The notes under the pieces are model-generated. The model was given only the letters and a program-made list of their open reading frames with translations. It did not search any database and was not told the origin of the DNA. 64,000 nucleotides of DNA from Dioszegia crocea (taxonomy: Eukaryota; Basidiomycota; Tremellomycetes; Tremellales; Bulleribasidiaceae), in the NCBI GenBank assembly GCA_001600615.1, contig BCKK01000008.1, positions 744,001 through 808,000 of the forward strand, written 5' to 3'. The position numbers and the translations under genes were made by a program. Positions 10,054 to 21,274 of the stretch are shown here, piece by piece. Each line of letters begins with the position of its first letter. Positions within the stretch are counted from its first letter, which is position 1.

Positions 10054-11149
10054 ATGTCCAGCCCCACTTGGTCCCGCCTAATCCGCTTCATTCCCTCCAC
10101 CGGCTCCGAACCAGTCTACGGCGAGCCCATAGCGGACGACTACGCCGACATTGGAAAGTTTGCAGATGAAGGCAAGCTCAAAGCCAAAATCATCACTGTA
10201 GATCGCAAAGGACCACTGGCGGACTCGGCCAAAGTCACAGATGAGGTCGTGGAGGTGAAGCAGCTGTTGGGCCCGTTGGAAATTGGGGATGTACCAGATG
10301 TGAAGTGTATCGGACTGAACTACAAGAAGCATAGTGAGTGTTAGGGACTCAGGTGTGGTCTTGAGCTGAGTCGGCAGTTGCGGAAGGCGGACGTGCACCC
10401 CCACCCTACCCCTCGCTATTTATCAAATCCTCCACGACAATTGCAGGCTACAATTCCGAGACTATCGTGCCTAAATGTGCGCAAGAGAATGAGGCAGATT
10501 ACGAGGCTGAGATGTGCATCGTCATGGGCGCAGATTGCAAGGATGTTTCGGCTGAAGATGCGCTGGAGTATGTCGCGGGCTATACTGTGGGGAACGATGT
10601 CAGCTCGAGGAAGTGGCAGAGGGATCCATCGAGGGCTGGGGGTGTGCCACAGTGGTGTTTCTCCAAGGTATGCTTTGCGCATTTCGATGGTGCACCGAGA
10701 TTTGAGAGCTGATTTTGTAGGGATTTGACGGCTATTGCCCTATCGGACCCTGCATCGTCTCCAAATCTGTGAGTAGTCCACTCTGATCGGCCAGCCTAAA
10801 GACCGTCGCTTATGCTGTAGCTCATTCCCGACCCATCCACTCTCGATATCAAGCTCACAGTAAACGGCGAGCTGCGTCAAGAATCTCCCGTCGCAGATCT
10901 CCTCTTTAACGTGAGTGATGTCCCTCTTCTGATAGCCTGGCCCAGCTGACAATGCAGACCCAAAAGATTGTCGCCTTCTTGTCTCAAGGGACGACACTTC
11001 GTCGAGGAACAGTTATCATGACTGGGACACCACATGGCGTGGGTTGTGTCGGTCCAGAGGAGAAGTGGAAGTATCTCAAGGATGGAGATAAGGTCGAGGT
11101 GTACCTGAGCGAAGTGGGAACTTTGAGGCACACCATCAAGTACGAGTGA
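10054..11149 (+). CDS. Fumarylacetoacetate-hydrolase family enzyme, probable fumarylpyruvate/maleylpyruvate hydrolase
   Basis: Exons 10054-10333, 10378-10667, 10721-10768, 10821-10910 and 10958-11149 give 299 residues. Family blocks are present in order: CIGLNYKKHIAEGG, PPPYPSLFIKSSTTI, the metal-binding DYEAEM, GYTVGNDVSSRKWQ, GFDGYCPIGPCIV and GTVIMTGTPHGVG. FAH-family enzymes cleave C-C bonds of beta-diketo acids with a divalent metal. Lying just after gentisate 1,2-dioxygenase on the same strand, it most likely hydrolyses fumarylpyruvate (or maleylpyruvate directly) to pyruvate plus fumarate or maleate. Acylpyruvase/oxaloacetate decarboxylase activity, seen in FAHD1 relatives, is the alternative. 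Confidence 0.9.
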
Positions 11150-11197
11150 AGACCACAGTCGGCTCGTACAGGTTAGGGAGAATCGAAAATGTATACA

Positions 11198-12406
11198 TTA
11201 TGCAGAAGCATCTTCGTGTAGTAGGACGTATTCTCGGGAGGAGGTGCCGAATTTGATCACTGCCGAGTGTCAGCTTTGGGGCAATGGCGGGAGAGAAGTC
11301 CTGCCAATGACCTCACCATCAGTGTTTCTCAGCTCGTAGTACCTACAGTTCGTCAGCTTGGTTCTCCACTAGCGGCGGTGCAAAAGATAACTCACCGAGA
11401 CTTCGGTATTTCCTGATCATTGACGAATGTCCCATTTGTAGAGTCTAGGTCGATAACGAAAGGTCTGCTCATCAGCACTCGTGCCAGAGCGGAGGCCGGA
11501 GCAAGGGACTGTACCCACTTAATAGATGTGGTGGCATCGCCATACTGATTCTTCTCTGTTATTTGGCGATATTGGAAAACGGCGTGCTGTTTTGAACAGG
11601 ACGGGTGGTCGACTCGAATGTCAGTCACCTGTCAAGTCAACGAATGCGTCATGTTGCTGAGCAGTAGATACGACGTACTATCTCATCTCGTCCCACTAGA
11701 TACGCTGATTGGCGATAGATGTGCACGAGATCTGTCAAAGTCAGCTTGACCGTCGACGTCGTCGATACCCAAATTTACTCACCTATCTGCTCTTTCCCCT
11801 TGAAGACATACAATCTCCAATTCTTCAGTGGCTTCCTAGCCTCTGGCGGCTCGTTGTATTTCAGTTGGACACCCTTGACCGTGTTAGTCTCCTTGGCCAA
11901 CAAGCCAGAAGGAGCAAAGTTCGGCTTAGGCGCCTCGGCGGGTTTATCAGATACCTATCAAAATAAGTTTTGCCTTCTACCACTTGCAGTTCGGCCAGAT
12001 TTCAACTCACACCTTCATCGTACTTCTTCCGATCATTCTCCCTCTCTCGCTCCCTATCTCCCTCCCCATACCCTTCCTCCTTGACCCGCGTTTTCCGCCC
12101 CTCATACCCATTATCTCTTGCCTTCCCATTCCCATTCCCACCTCCACCTCCATTACGCCCACCTTCACCCGGTCCACCATGTGACGATCTCGGATCATAT
12201 CGCCCACTAGCTCCACCTCCATCTTCCCTGCCCCGCTTACTGGCTCTTCCAGGTGATCGTCTTCGGGATCCATTGCCTCCACCTTGCGTCTCGTATTCTC
12301 TGATCTCCGGCGAATAAGATTCGCGCCCCTTTTTCTTCGTTCTTGGTGGAGATCCATCTTCTTGTCGGATTGAAGGGATGTACTTCTGGGGCAGAGCAGA
12401 TGACAT
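11198..12406 (-). CDS. FHA-domain splicing/RNA-retention factor, SNIP1/Pml1 homologue
   Basis: Seven exons (12406-12011, 11954-11783, 11731-11679, 11628-11519, 11464-11396, 11342-11317, 11259-11198) give 295 residues. The first 130 are a charged, Gly/Arg/Ser-rich tail with RERERE-type runs. Then come KPNFAPSGLLAKETNTVKG, NWRLYVFKG and the FHA core: HIYRQSAYLVGRD, VDHPSCSKQHAVFQYR, PFVIDLDSTNGTFVND and the SNIP1-specific ending IKFGTSSREYVLLHED. In yeast Pml1 is a subunit of the RES complex that retains unspliced pre-mRNA in the nucleus; vertebrate SNIP1 is a spliceosomal protein. One donor was chosen as GTGGGT at 11518 because it gives the expected KPFVIDLDS junction. Confidence 0.92.
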
Positions 12407-12732
12407 TTTGGATGGAAGTGATAGAGCAAGAGAGAGCAAGAGGTGTTGCTTCTAAGATGCCCGGAATTTCACGCTCGCCCCAATTCTCAATTCACGTGAC
12501 ATCTGCCCATCTTATCGCGACCGAGGCTATCATCCAAGTCTTGTATCCCCTTCATCTCATAGCTGGTATATCTGACTAGCAGTAGGGGCAGCAATCCTAC
12601 ATCTCTGCGAACTATTTTCAAAACCACTTCAACGAAAAATCGAATTTTAGCGAGCCGTTGTCGATAACGAACCGCCCGAATCTCGACCGCGTCCCCCGAA
12701 TTCTAATCAACCACCTGCCCAACAGTTTCCAA
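12407..12732. other. Divergent intergenic region, 326 bp
   Basis: Holds the promoters of SNIP1 and the coiled-coil gene to its right. No exon or RNA gene seen. Confidence 0.6.
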
Positions 12733-13781
12733 ATGTCGTCGCGCAAAGTCCTCGAATCCCAACTTGTCGAAGCCCGCTCTCACCTCGCTGAGGCTCAGCG
12801 CGAGCTCGAACTATCCACTTTCCTGAATAAGGGTGTCCTCCAATCGAATGCAGAGTTCAAGCTCCGTATCGCCGAGCTGGAGCAAGAGAATGCAGTTCTC
12901 CGAATCGCCGAATCGCGCCTAGCTCGAACAGAGGATAAGGTGGAGGTCGCAGAAAGGCGAGCGAAAGATGCCTTGGCGCAATTGAGGGATAAAGAGTCGG
13001 AATGGGCAGGGAGCATGCGGGCGGAGACGGAGGCGAGAGAAGGGATAATGGTTGAGATGGAGATGCTGAGAGAAGAAGTGAGGGGTTGGAGGGAGGTCGG
13101 AGAGAGGATAGGTGGGCTCATGGCGAGGTCGAGTACGAGGGGTGATCGGAGTGTCAGGAGGAATGGGAATGCTGCCGCTGGGCCAAGCAAGGTAAGCCTA
13201 ATTCTCATTCGGCTGTAGTCGCATGACTGACATCGCTAGCCCTCTCAAGCTATTCGCTCCACGCCTGTCCTCCCACCTCCTGCCAAATCCGCCTCGAAGC
13301 CTGAATCATCAGCTACGCGTCAGAGAATGGCATCCCCAATAATCCTAGTCCAGACTGCCCGGTCGCAAAAACGACGACGGCGTATAGACGACAGCGGTGA
13401 CCAATCAGAGGATGATGCGGCTGATGATTATGCAGTGAGTAGACTCACTGTCAGATCGCGCTACCACAATGCGGGAGCTGACATAGCTATAGCCACCATC
13501 CCCTGCACATGACCGAACGCCAACGCGCCCAGCACGAACGACTACCACTCGAACAACCCGGGCAAACTCTACCAGCACCAAGAAGCGCGAAGCGCAACCT
13601 CAGAAAAGAAGCGCTGCAAATGGTCACAGACGTACATCACCTCCGCCAGTCGTAACTGTCGTCAAGGTTGAAGATGACTCCCCAGCTAGGGAATCGGAGG
13701 AGAGTGAAGCTGGTGAGTATCTTCACCTGTATGGTCGCAAACCAATCAGCTGATGGAGTAGACCCATTGTACCTTGAATGA
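12733..13781 (+). CDS. Unrecognised coiled-coil nuclear-type protein
   Basis: Exons 12733-13191, 13240-13434, 13493-13712 and 13762-13781 give 297 residues. Residues about 5-135 are a continuous coiled coil rich in Glu, Arg, Leu and Ala (for example RIAELEQENAVLRIAESRLA). The rest is a basic, Pro/Ser/Thr-rich tail with likely nuclear localisation signals (SQKRRRRIDD and KKREAQPQKR) and an acidic end (VKVEDDSPARESEESEAD). I cannot assign a family. The start was set at the ATG before SSRKVLESQ, because open codons upstream lack an ATG. A 9-bp hairpin follows 12 bp after the stop. Confidence 0.75.
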
Positions 13782-13792
13782 GGGCCTTCTGT

Positions 13793-13816
13793 GCATCTAA
13801 GTTCTTGCTTAGATGC
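13793..13816. repeat. 3' hairpin (9-bp inverted repeat)
   Basis: GCATCTAAG and CTTAGATGC are perfect inverted repeats with a 6-nt loop, starting 12 bp after the stop of the coiled-coil gene. It would lie in the 3' UTR; its role, if any, is unknown. Confidence 0.6.
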
Positions 13817-13817
13817 T

Positions 13818-13895
13818 AAGGTTCATGGTGCTTCGATCGCAGAGGCTAGCAAGGGGAGGTACTACCGCTACGCGATGATCTTTGTGTGGCACTAA
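13818..13895 (+). pseudogene. C-terminal relic of a third aldo-keto reductase copy
   Basis: In one frame this stretch reads KVHGASIAEASKGRYYRYAMIFVWH then TAA. The two intact reductases to the right end AKAGKGRYYRYAAPFVWDHAQP and EAGKGKFVRYFMGAVWDKAKP, and the second also has KVH before its last helix. Nothing upstream looks like the rest of an aldo-keto reductase, and about 11 residues between KVH and IAEA seem deleted. It is therefore a decayed end of a former tandem copy, on the same strand as the intact genes but now cut off from them by a minus-strand gene. Confidence 0.72.
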
Positions 13896-14029
13896 TTACT
13901 CCCGTAGACGCCAAAATGTCAAGATGCCATGATTCTTGTTCGTTTTTATGACCGGGATACATCGAAGCTCCCAACAAGTGTCCCTATTCGCACACACACT
14001 CTCCCCACACAGTCACCGACTACCGTAAA

Positions 14030-15046
14030 TCAAGAAGCGCCGATCGCAAAGAGCCATGTATCCCCTGCCTGTCAGCATTTCATACACGTAGCATAGCGAT
14101 CCCAAGTGAGACTTACGATCTGGCGACCCATTATCAATCGTGCTAGGGGTGATGTCCAAACACCCCAAAAGCTCACATCCCTCATCTTCCATTGCTGACA
14201 ATATAGAGAATGCCAGATTTCGTTTGTGGCTACCCGGGACTGGAGATGCACCGCTCCATGGATTACCCCTTATTCTGATTTGGTATACGCCTAGCTCGGC
14301 CTCTCCGGCCTGTTGAATACCGAATGGCCGAGTTTCCTTATTCCATTAGCATGAGGTCCGACTTTTGGCGTATAGCAAGCCCACTTACGCGGACGGCTTT
14401 ATGCAGTGCTCCGGTAATGACTTCATTCGGCGCGTCGATGAGCCGGACCTTGTCGTCGTCGGTGAAGACTATCGAGAAGACTAGGCGATAGGCGGGCTGA
14501 CCGGACCGCAGCATGATAGCTCCCTTGTCCCTTGAAATGCTGGAAAGGTCCGCACCCTGGTTAAGATGCCAGCCATTGACTTGAAGGACGAAGAAGATGT
14601 GGGCTATGAGCCGGCGAGAGGGAATGACCGTGAGGCCGCGTCCGGTCCCTGCTCATCAGCAACCGCATGAATCCTGGTGTTCAAGGGGAGGACTCACAAG
14701 GCTTCCCATTCAATTTCCATTCCCATGATTGGTCATCCGCCGCTTTCTGCTCCTGTATCCCGGCCTTCCACTCTTGTCTGATGGCGGCGTCAACGAGGGC
14801 TACACAGGAGATCGGAAAGCCGATTATCCGTAATCTGTCCGAGCGAGAGATGAGAACAGCCGCATGTTTAGATCTAGTCCGTGGTTGAGCAGGGCCAGAG
14901 CTGGCCAAGCTGAGGCGGGCTGCAAAGGCGATGGCAGATGAGGGATCATACGCGGGCGGTGCTTCAGCAGGCATGAGCGATTCGAGAGATGGGCGCCGTT
15001 GCGGCAGTTGTGGTGCCTCGGGAAGAGGCTGGCTGACGGCGTTCAT
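14030..15046 (-). CDS. Uncharacterised fungal protein with two copies of one domain
   Basis: Exons 15046-14698, 14648-14389, 14336-14117 and 14064-14030 give 287 residues. After a Pro-rich lead of about 45 residues there are two related repeats. The first runs SRSDRLRIIGFPIS ... KLNGKPW ... SRRLIAHIFFVLQVNGWHL; the second DDDKVRLIDAPNEV ... IRIRGNPW ... KRNLAFSILSAMEDEGCELL, ending RDTWLFAIGAS. The shared pattern is D(R/K)(L/V)R(I/L)I, then a basic-G-(K/N)PW block, then a hydrophobic helix. I recall similar two-repeat proteins as common but unnamed in basidiomycetes; no function is known to me. The last acceptor was taken at 14065 because it leaves a proper branch-point spacing and yields DTWLF. 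Confidence 0.78.
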
Positions 15047-15713
15047 GATGCGGTGTGAAGTATCACATCTGCAGCTCGGGCCAAGAAGCTTCAGAAGTGA
15101 GAGAAGCCTTCACGGGTGCAATCAAGTGAGCTCTTCGCGAGTGGTGAGAATGTGATTGACAAGGTACCAGCTGGCGCCATCCGGCTACTGGTAGTTCTTT
15201 ATCCCGAAGCGCAGATATATGAGGCGAGATGGTGGAGAGGCGACAAGACCAAGAGGCGGAGAAGCTGAGTTTTCATGGGCAGGCACACAGCCTTTTGTAC
15301 GAGTCTAATCTTGGCGGATTTGGTGCGTGCCTGGGGCCTGGCTGCCGGCTGTGCCTGGATCCTGAATCAAACTTCCCCGGAACCTTGTTCTGAGCCCCTC
15401 CTTATGTAGTTGCAGCGATTTCACCTCCAAATTGCTATGCCTTATACTAGTATACTTGATCTCTTCCTATGGCGTCTTTGCTGGTCTTGTCCCTATTCTG
15501 ACAGCCAGAGCATGTATGTATGCACTTCAGCACCGCTCGGTGACATCAACGTAAAACGCACGATTCAAAACGAGATGAAACGAGGTCGTCCTTTCGCTTC
15601 TCGAGGAGTCGAGCTTAATGTCTCAACCTTATTTTACTTCGAAAAGCGCTTGGTCAGCCTTTCAGCCTCCCACCATCTGCTCAGAAAACAACACCCTATC
15701 TCATGGTTTAGAA
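15047..15713. other. Divergent intergenic region, 667 bp
   Basis: Between the two-repeat gene and the first aldo-keto reductase. It must hold both promoters. An in-frame ATG at 15618 could lengthen the reductase by 32 residues, but the paralogue starts at the equivalent of 15714. No other exon seen. Confidence 0.55.
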
Positions 15714-16996
15714 ATGGAGCATGTTCCTAGCCTGAAGCTGAACGACGGGACCTCGATTCCTCCCATCGGATTCGGTACAGGTATGTCAACATCGTTGATG
15801 GGGGATTTAAGGCTATTCTGCAGAGTCAAGTCCGCGCACTGATCCTTCAGGAACCGCTCTCTTAGGCTCAGAATGCGCGGATCTTATCGTCTCCGCTCTC
15901 AATGCGGGATACAGACATATCGACTCTGCCCAGATGTACGAGAATGCGGGCTCGATTGGAGTTGCTCTGCAGAGATGGAAACGCGGGAAAAGGGAGGACG
16001 TATATATCACTGCCAAATGTCCGTTCTCGGTTGGTCTGGTTGTGTATGTATGGGCTGACATTTAAGGTGGACACGAAGAACTTGAGGAGAAGGATTGGGA
16101 ACCGAGGAAAGTGCTCAAAGAACAGCTGAAGCTGGTGAGTGATTTGCACGATGAGCATCTTAATGCGGAAGATGCCTTGAGCTGACGCACATAACAGATG
16201 GGGACTGACTATGTAGACCTATGTAAGTGATCCTTCGTTCTCTCGTGGATACAAGTCGCCAGACGCTGATCGTTTCAGACCTCATCCACGCTTTCAAAGT
16301 GAGTCGCGGCAGATGCTCCTTAGCCTACCTAATCTAACAATGTGATCCAAAGCTGAGCTATTAGTATGCCAAGCCCAACATCGCAGAATGCTGGAAGACA
16401 ATGGAGGCCTTGAAGGAGGAAGGATTGGCCAGATCAATCGGCGTCAGTGATTTCCGGGCAAAGGACATGGAGGAATTCAGGAAAGTGTGGACAATCCCAC
16501 CTTCCGTCAATCAAGTGAGCTCATTCCATCCACTCAACATCAGTGCTTCGCTAAGTGATCAGATCGAATATCAGCCCTACTGCTACCACATGCCAAATAT
16601 GGTTCGCCTCCTCTCCCTTTTGAAAGTCGACAATATCCCGATCGCAGTAATCAGCGCCCTTTCGCCCCTCCGCTCACCCGGTGGACCTCTCGATCCTGTC
16701 CTCCGGGATATGGCGCAGAAGTATAAAGTGTCCGAGGCGCAGATCCTGCTCGCTTGGGCAAAGCAGCGCAGCGGGGCATGTACGGTCGTCACGTAAGTGG
16801 ATGCTCCATCCCTCTTCCTCCTCGACGCTCGTGCTGACTTCCCAGGACGACTTCTAGCGAAGTCCGTCAGATTGATCTTCTAGCGGCTCTGCAAGTCACC
16901 TTGTCCGACGATGACTTGGCTCAGATTGCCAAGGCAGGCAAGGGGCGATATTATCGTTATGCCGCGCCTTTCGTTTGGGACCATGCTCAGCCATAG
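15714..16996 (+). CDS. NADPH-dependent aldo-keto reductase (AKR3/Gcy1-Ypr1-like), tandem copy 1
   Basis: Eight exons (15714-15780, 15851-16018, 16067-16134, 16198-16222, 16279-16298, 16365-16514, 16563-16792, 16846-16996) give 292 residues. It begins LKLNDGTSIPPIGFGTG, and has all four catalytic residues: Asp and Tyr in GYRHIDSAQMYENAG, Lys in VYITAKC and His in LYLIHAF. Later blocks are SIGVSDFRAKDMEEF, QIEYQPYCY and the terminal GKGRYYRY. The family reduces small aldehydes and ketones in the cytosol. Exon lengths and phases equal those of copy 2 exactly through exon 7. One intron has an unusual GTCCGT donor (16019). Substrate cannot be inferred. Confidence 0.9.
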
Positions 16997-17452
16997 ATAC
17001 TATATCAACAGGATGTCATCGTTGATCGGTTGAGCTCGAAAGTTGGCGAATTTGGTCTCATGCCAGCTGGATATATAACGAAAGCAGCTTATGAGCTTTA
17101 GGGTATCGCACTGACATTTCGGTCTTTGGCCATGTATGGTATCTGCGGACACACTGACTATCTCCTCACCGACTATGCCTGACACAGCTCTCCACACGTA
17201 CGCTGAAGTCAAGGGCCGGTCTGAGACCCCCAGGTGGGCCAGGCCCCAGGACCCTCCGGCCTCCTCCGGCTCCTTGAGGCCGGATGCCGTAACTTTGCGG
17301 AATATGTTTCCGACGGAAACATCGGGACTGCTGGAAATAGCCGGCATGACGGCCAGTGGGCCACCTGCCATGGTGGGTCCCGCCTCCCACCTTCCTCTGC
17401 GCAAGTCTGCCCATATTTGCCGTCCATCCTCCAGCCTCAAGATCTATAGACC
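16997..17452. other. Intergenic, 456 bp, between the two aldo-keto reductases
   Basis: GC-rich middle part with short inverted repeats, for example CCGGCCTC (17256-17263) and GAGGCCGG (17276-17283). It holds the promoter of copy 2. No exon seen. Confidence 0.5.
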
Positions 17453-18792
17453 ATGTCCACACCCAGTGTGAAACTCAACGACGGGTCATCAATCCCAGGT
17501 ATCGGTTTTGGAACAGGTGAGGAACTCTCTCTCTTCCTCTTCCTCTCCCGCGATAGCGCGACTTTATCAGTCACAGGGAGGATAGAGAGACACTTGACTT
17601 GGCTTCATATTTAACACACGCTAAATAGTGTCTCAGGAACCAACCTCTTCAAGTCAGAATGCACCGACCTTGTCGTCCTGGCTTTGAACGCCGGATATAG
17701 ATACCTTGACACGGCGCAGATGTATCAGAATGCGGGATCGGTCGGGGATGCTTTGAAGAAATGGAAGGGCGGCAGTCGGAAGGATGTGTATATCGTCACT
17801 AAGTGTCAGTTGGGCAGTCTGTTTGCATGGGTTTGCGAGAAGCTGACGGATACAGTCGGGCAAGATGGACTCAAGGAGGAAGATTGGGAGCCTAGGAAGG
17901 TGCTCAATGAGCAGTTGAAGCTTGTAAGTTTTACTGAACCGTCTGAATATCTTGAATAGCGCTGATAAACCAGATGGGTGTGGACCACGTTGATTTGTGT
18001 AAGTTCGATGCGGAAGAGAGATCTTTCACACCAGCAGTACTGCGTGCTGACCCCAGCAGACCTCATTCACAGTCCTCTCGTGAGTATCAATCTTGCCACA
18101 CCTGTGGAGGCAAAGAATTTGATTAACTGACTCACTAGTTCGCCAAGCCAAATCTGCAAGAATGTTGGAAGACGATGGAAGCTCTACTTGCAGAAGGCTT
18201 AACCAAGTCTATTGGCGTCAGTAACTTCCGGGAGGAAGATTTGTTGGAAATGAAGAAGACGTGGAAGACTTCTCCAGCTGTAAACCAAGTACGTCTTCTC
18301 TGAGACCGTAATACACAGATTGGGCATCTATCAGTGACATAAGCTGATATCGTTACAGATCGAATATCACCCTTACGTCTATCACGCACCCAACATGCTC
18401 CGTCTCCGAACATTGATGGATAGCGAGAAGATCAAAATTGAAGCCTATGGCCCACTCACTCCGCTCTTCCGCGCCCCCGGAGGTCCAGTCGATGAGGTCG
18501 TATCAGAAGTTGCCAAGAAACACGGCTCGACCGACGCTCAGGTGCTTTTGGCATGGGCGAGGCAGTATGGTGATGGCGTGGTAGTGACGTATGTCCCCTT
18601 TTTACCATTAAACGTTAGGAATCCAGACTGATTATTAGGACATCTCGAGATGAGGGTCGACAGAAGGAACAATTGGAAGCCATCACTAAGGTTCACCTTA
18701 CAACAGAGGAAGTGGAGAAAATTGCCGAAGCTGGGAAAGGCAAGTTCGTACGATACTTTATGGGCGCAGTGTGGGACAAGGCCAAGCCGTAG
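17453..18792 (+). CDS. NADPH-dependent aldo-keto reductase, tandem copy 2
   Basis: Eight exons (17453-17516, 17637-17804, 17856-17923, 17974-17998, 18060-18079, 18139-18288, 18359-18588, 18639-18792) give 292 residues. It starts PSVKLNDGSSIPGIGFGTG and keeps the tetrad: Asp and Tyr in GYRYLDTAQMYQNAG, Lys in VYIVTKF, His in YLIHSPL. Further blocks are SIGVSNFREEDLLEM, NQIEYHPYVYHAPN and QVLLAWARQ. Gene structure is the same as copy 1 (168-, 68-, 25-, 20-, 150- and 230-nt inner exons), so they arose by tandem duplication, yet the proteins have diverged a good deal. It converges on the DUF1308 gene with only 65 bp between stops. Confidence 0.9.
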
Positions 18793-18857
18793 GCTTCGTA
18801 CGAAGGTTTTGGGACAAGTTGTAAAATGGTGCATCTTTGCTAGGAAAGGCAGGAGAC

Positions 18858-21274
18858 TTATTTGGGTACAGGAAATGAGTAATCTTTCTTCTCAAATCTG
18901 ACCCGTTTTCCTTCTCCTAAACTTCGATAAGGGATTAACCAAATCACAGCGTTTCCTTCTCCTTCCCCTTCTCCAACCACATCTTCTTCATCATCATCAC
19001 CTTCTCCTTGCTCATCTTCCTCACCCAGATTCTCCTTCTCCCCAGCCCTCTCCCCGCCGCTCGCACCTTCCACTCCCCCCTCACTCCCTCTCCCCATTTT
19101 TTCAGCCCTCATCCTCTTCCTCTCGAATTCCCAATCCCCCTGTGTCCATCCCCTCACTTTCCACCTTCCCTGCGCAAACATCTCCCTCCAAACTACATTA
19201 CCCATACACACCGTCGTCATCCCTTCCTCCGCCCCGCGCTGCATAGACGCCATACTGACAATAGGCAGCGGAACGCTCAGTTCCGCAACTTTCGGTACCG
19301 GTAATCTATCCGGTCGAAGAAAGGGGGGAATGTCGGAGTGTGTCGTCTGGAGTAACGATGGATTGGTACGGATGGCTTGATACTCCGAGAGGAACTGCCG
19401 AGTTGCCGCTGCAGTCGAGAGGTGGAAAGATCGTAATCCTTCCGCACACTTCGGCTGGGGTAGCTCACCCGTGCCGTCTGGCCGATCATCGAATATCCTC
19501 ACTCTCAATCCCTTCAGACACCCCTCCTTCCCTTCATACCTTGATCCTTCCCAAAAATCTCCTTCTTCATCCCCAATCAACCTCCGCATCCGCTGCTGCT
19601 CCATTCCCTCACCTACAACTCGAGTATTGCTCATTGCCTCTCTGAGATGCTGTAACGCGCCTTCTGTCGTCCAGAACTCAACGGGCCCGCTATCCACACC
19701 TTTGGCCGACGCAGCAGCTATGGCACGCTCAAGCGTATCTCTCAATTCCGTAATGAGCGGAGATGAAACTTCGTCAAGAGCCTCTTTAAGCAATTCGCGC
19801 GAGTGTTGCGATTGACGATGGTCGTCGTATCCGTCCAACCAGGTCTCATCTTCTTTCGGGTCCAGATTGAGATTGGAGGATGCGACGATAGGTGTAGTCG
19901 TCCCAGACCCAGGTCTTGACCCCTCACCCGACGCCGAAGCCTGAGACAAATATCGCCTCGGGCGGAAATATCTTCCCCTCGCCTGATCCATATTTGTCGG
20001 AACAGGATGATGAAGTGCATCCGCACATAACCCAACGAGGGCAGTAGGGTCGAGGTTGATTTTCAAACTTGGCAATAATTCCGACGGCGGGGATGTAGGA
20101 TGGGGAACTGATGATAAGGGGATATGGCCGAAATCGCCAAATTGGAGATTTATCCCTAGGGACCGAAGGATGGAGAATGTCTCGGACATACGAGAGTCTG
20201 GGTAGCCTTCGGAGGAGGGAGGTAGGATTCTGGTCAGGCGGATTGTGAGTCTCGGCGGAAGGGCGCCTGGACGGCGAGGGGTAGTTTGGGTGAGAGAGAG
20301 GAGAGAACGAGCGGTGCTTAGGAGGGAATTCGACAAGGGTGGTGTTGTAGATCGTGTGGGGGCCTTTTGGGGGAGTATGGACGATGATTCAGGAGACGAT
20401 TCGTCTTCAGAATCAGATTCTGACCAATCGGAATTTTGATATGAATCTTGTTCTCGAAATTCAGCCATCATTTGGGATTCTTTTTTCCTGCGCTTGTCAG
20501 TCACGTCCCCGGGCTTCATTCCAGACCATAGATCAAGACTCACGTCCAAAGCTTTATCCACTCAGCGCCACCCCGACAAATAACATCCACAACCTCTTCA
20601 CCTCCCTTTGCTCCCCCGCCTCCCTTTTTCCCCGGTGGCCCAACTGTGGCCTTTCGCGGTGCCCAACCACCCCCTGTCTCATTATGCGCCTTTGCCATTG
20701 GGGTCTTAGTGCCCATGACTACTCTGACACCAGTGATAGGTGTTGAGGCCGAAAGGACAGTTTTGGCCAGAGTGAGGCTGGAGAGGATGGGCGGGAGGGG
20801 GGAATCTCGGGGGTCGGCAGTGTGTATTCTAGACGAAAGCTGAGGGTTCAGCTGGGCACATAAGCCATCCGAGACGTAAAGCAGAAGACACACCTGTTCC
20901 AAAGCCGCATGCTGCCTTTCTAGACTTTGCACAAATTTGCTCCAACCCATTATATCCAATTGAGCCCATTCTGTCCTTGCCTTCCCCTTTCCTTTCCCCT
21001 TTTCTCCTCGACCTACTACATCTCCCTCGGGATCGGGTGACACTTCCCACCCTTCAGGCGCAGTAGGTCGGATATGCTGTCTGTCGATTACGGCAGCGCG
21101 ATACATTAATCGACTGAGGTCGAGGTTACGGAGATGCGTCGTCAGGTCTGAAGAGAGGGATAAGGCCTCTTCGAAATCGGGATGAGTATTTGGGTTTGGG
21201 ATTGATTTCGGATTGGGGATGGCTGGCTTTGAGGTAGATGAGGACGGGGCCCCTGCGCCATTGAGAACGCTCAT
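18858..21274 (-). CDS. DUF1308 / UPF0415 (C7orf25-like) protein
   Basis: Exons 21274-20894, 20839-20544 and 20487-18858 give 768 residues. The N-terminal third has a helical stretch and the family strand VVDVICRGGAEWIKLW. After a Ser/Asp/Glu linker comes the DUF1308 core: KINLDPTALVGLCADALHH, and late in the protein RFLSEYQAIRTNPSLLQ-like TRQFLSEYQAI. The C-terminus has a long Glu/Gly/Asp-rich low-complexity insert before AVIWLIPYRSLGEGKRVRFEKKDYSFP. Function of the family is poorly known. An in-frame ATG at 21448 would add 58 residues; I prefer 21274 because it leaves room for a promoter. The first intron (54 nt) is a multiple of three, so unspliced reading is also open, but its ends and branch point are typical. 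Confidence 0.8.

Noticed and set aside
16997..17452. GC-rich inverted repeats between the reductases as a mobile element
   Set aside because: Arms are only about 8 bp, with no flanking direct repeat; too weak to call.
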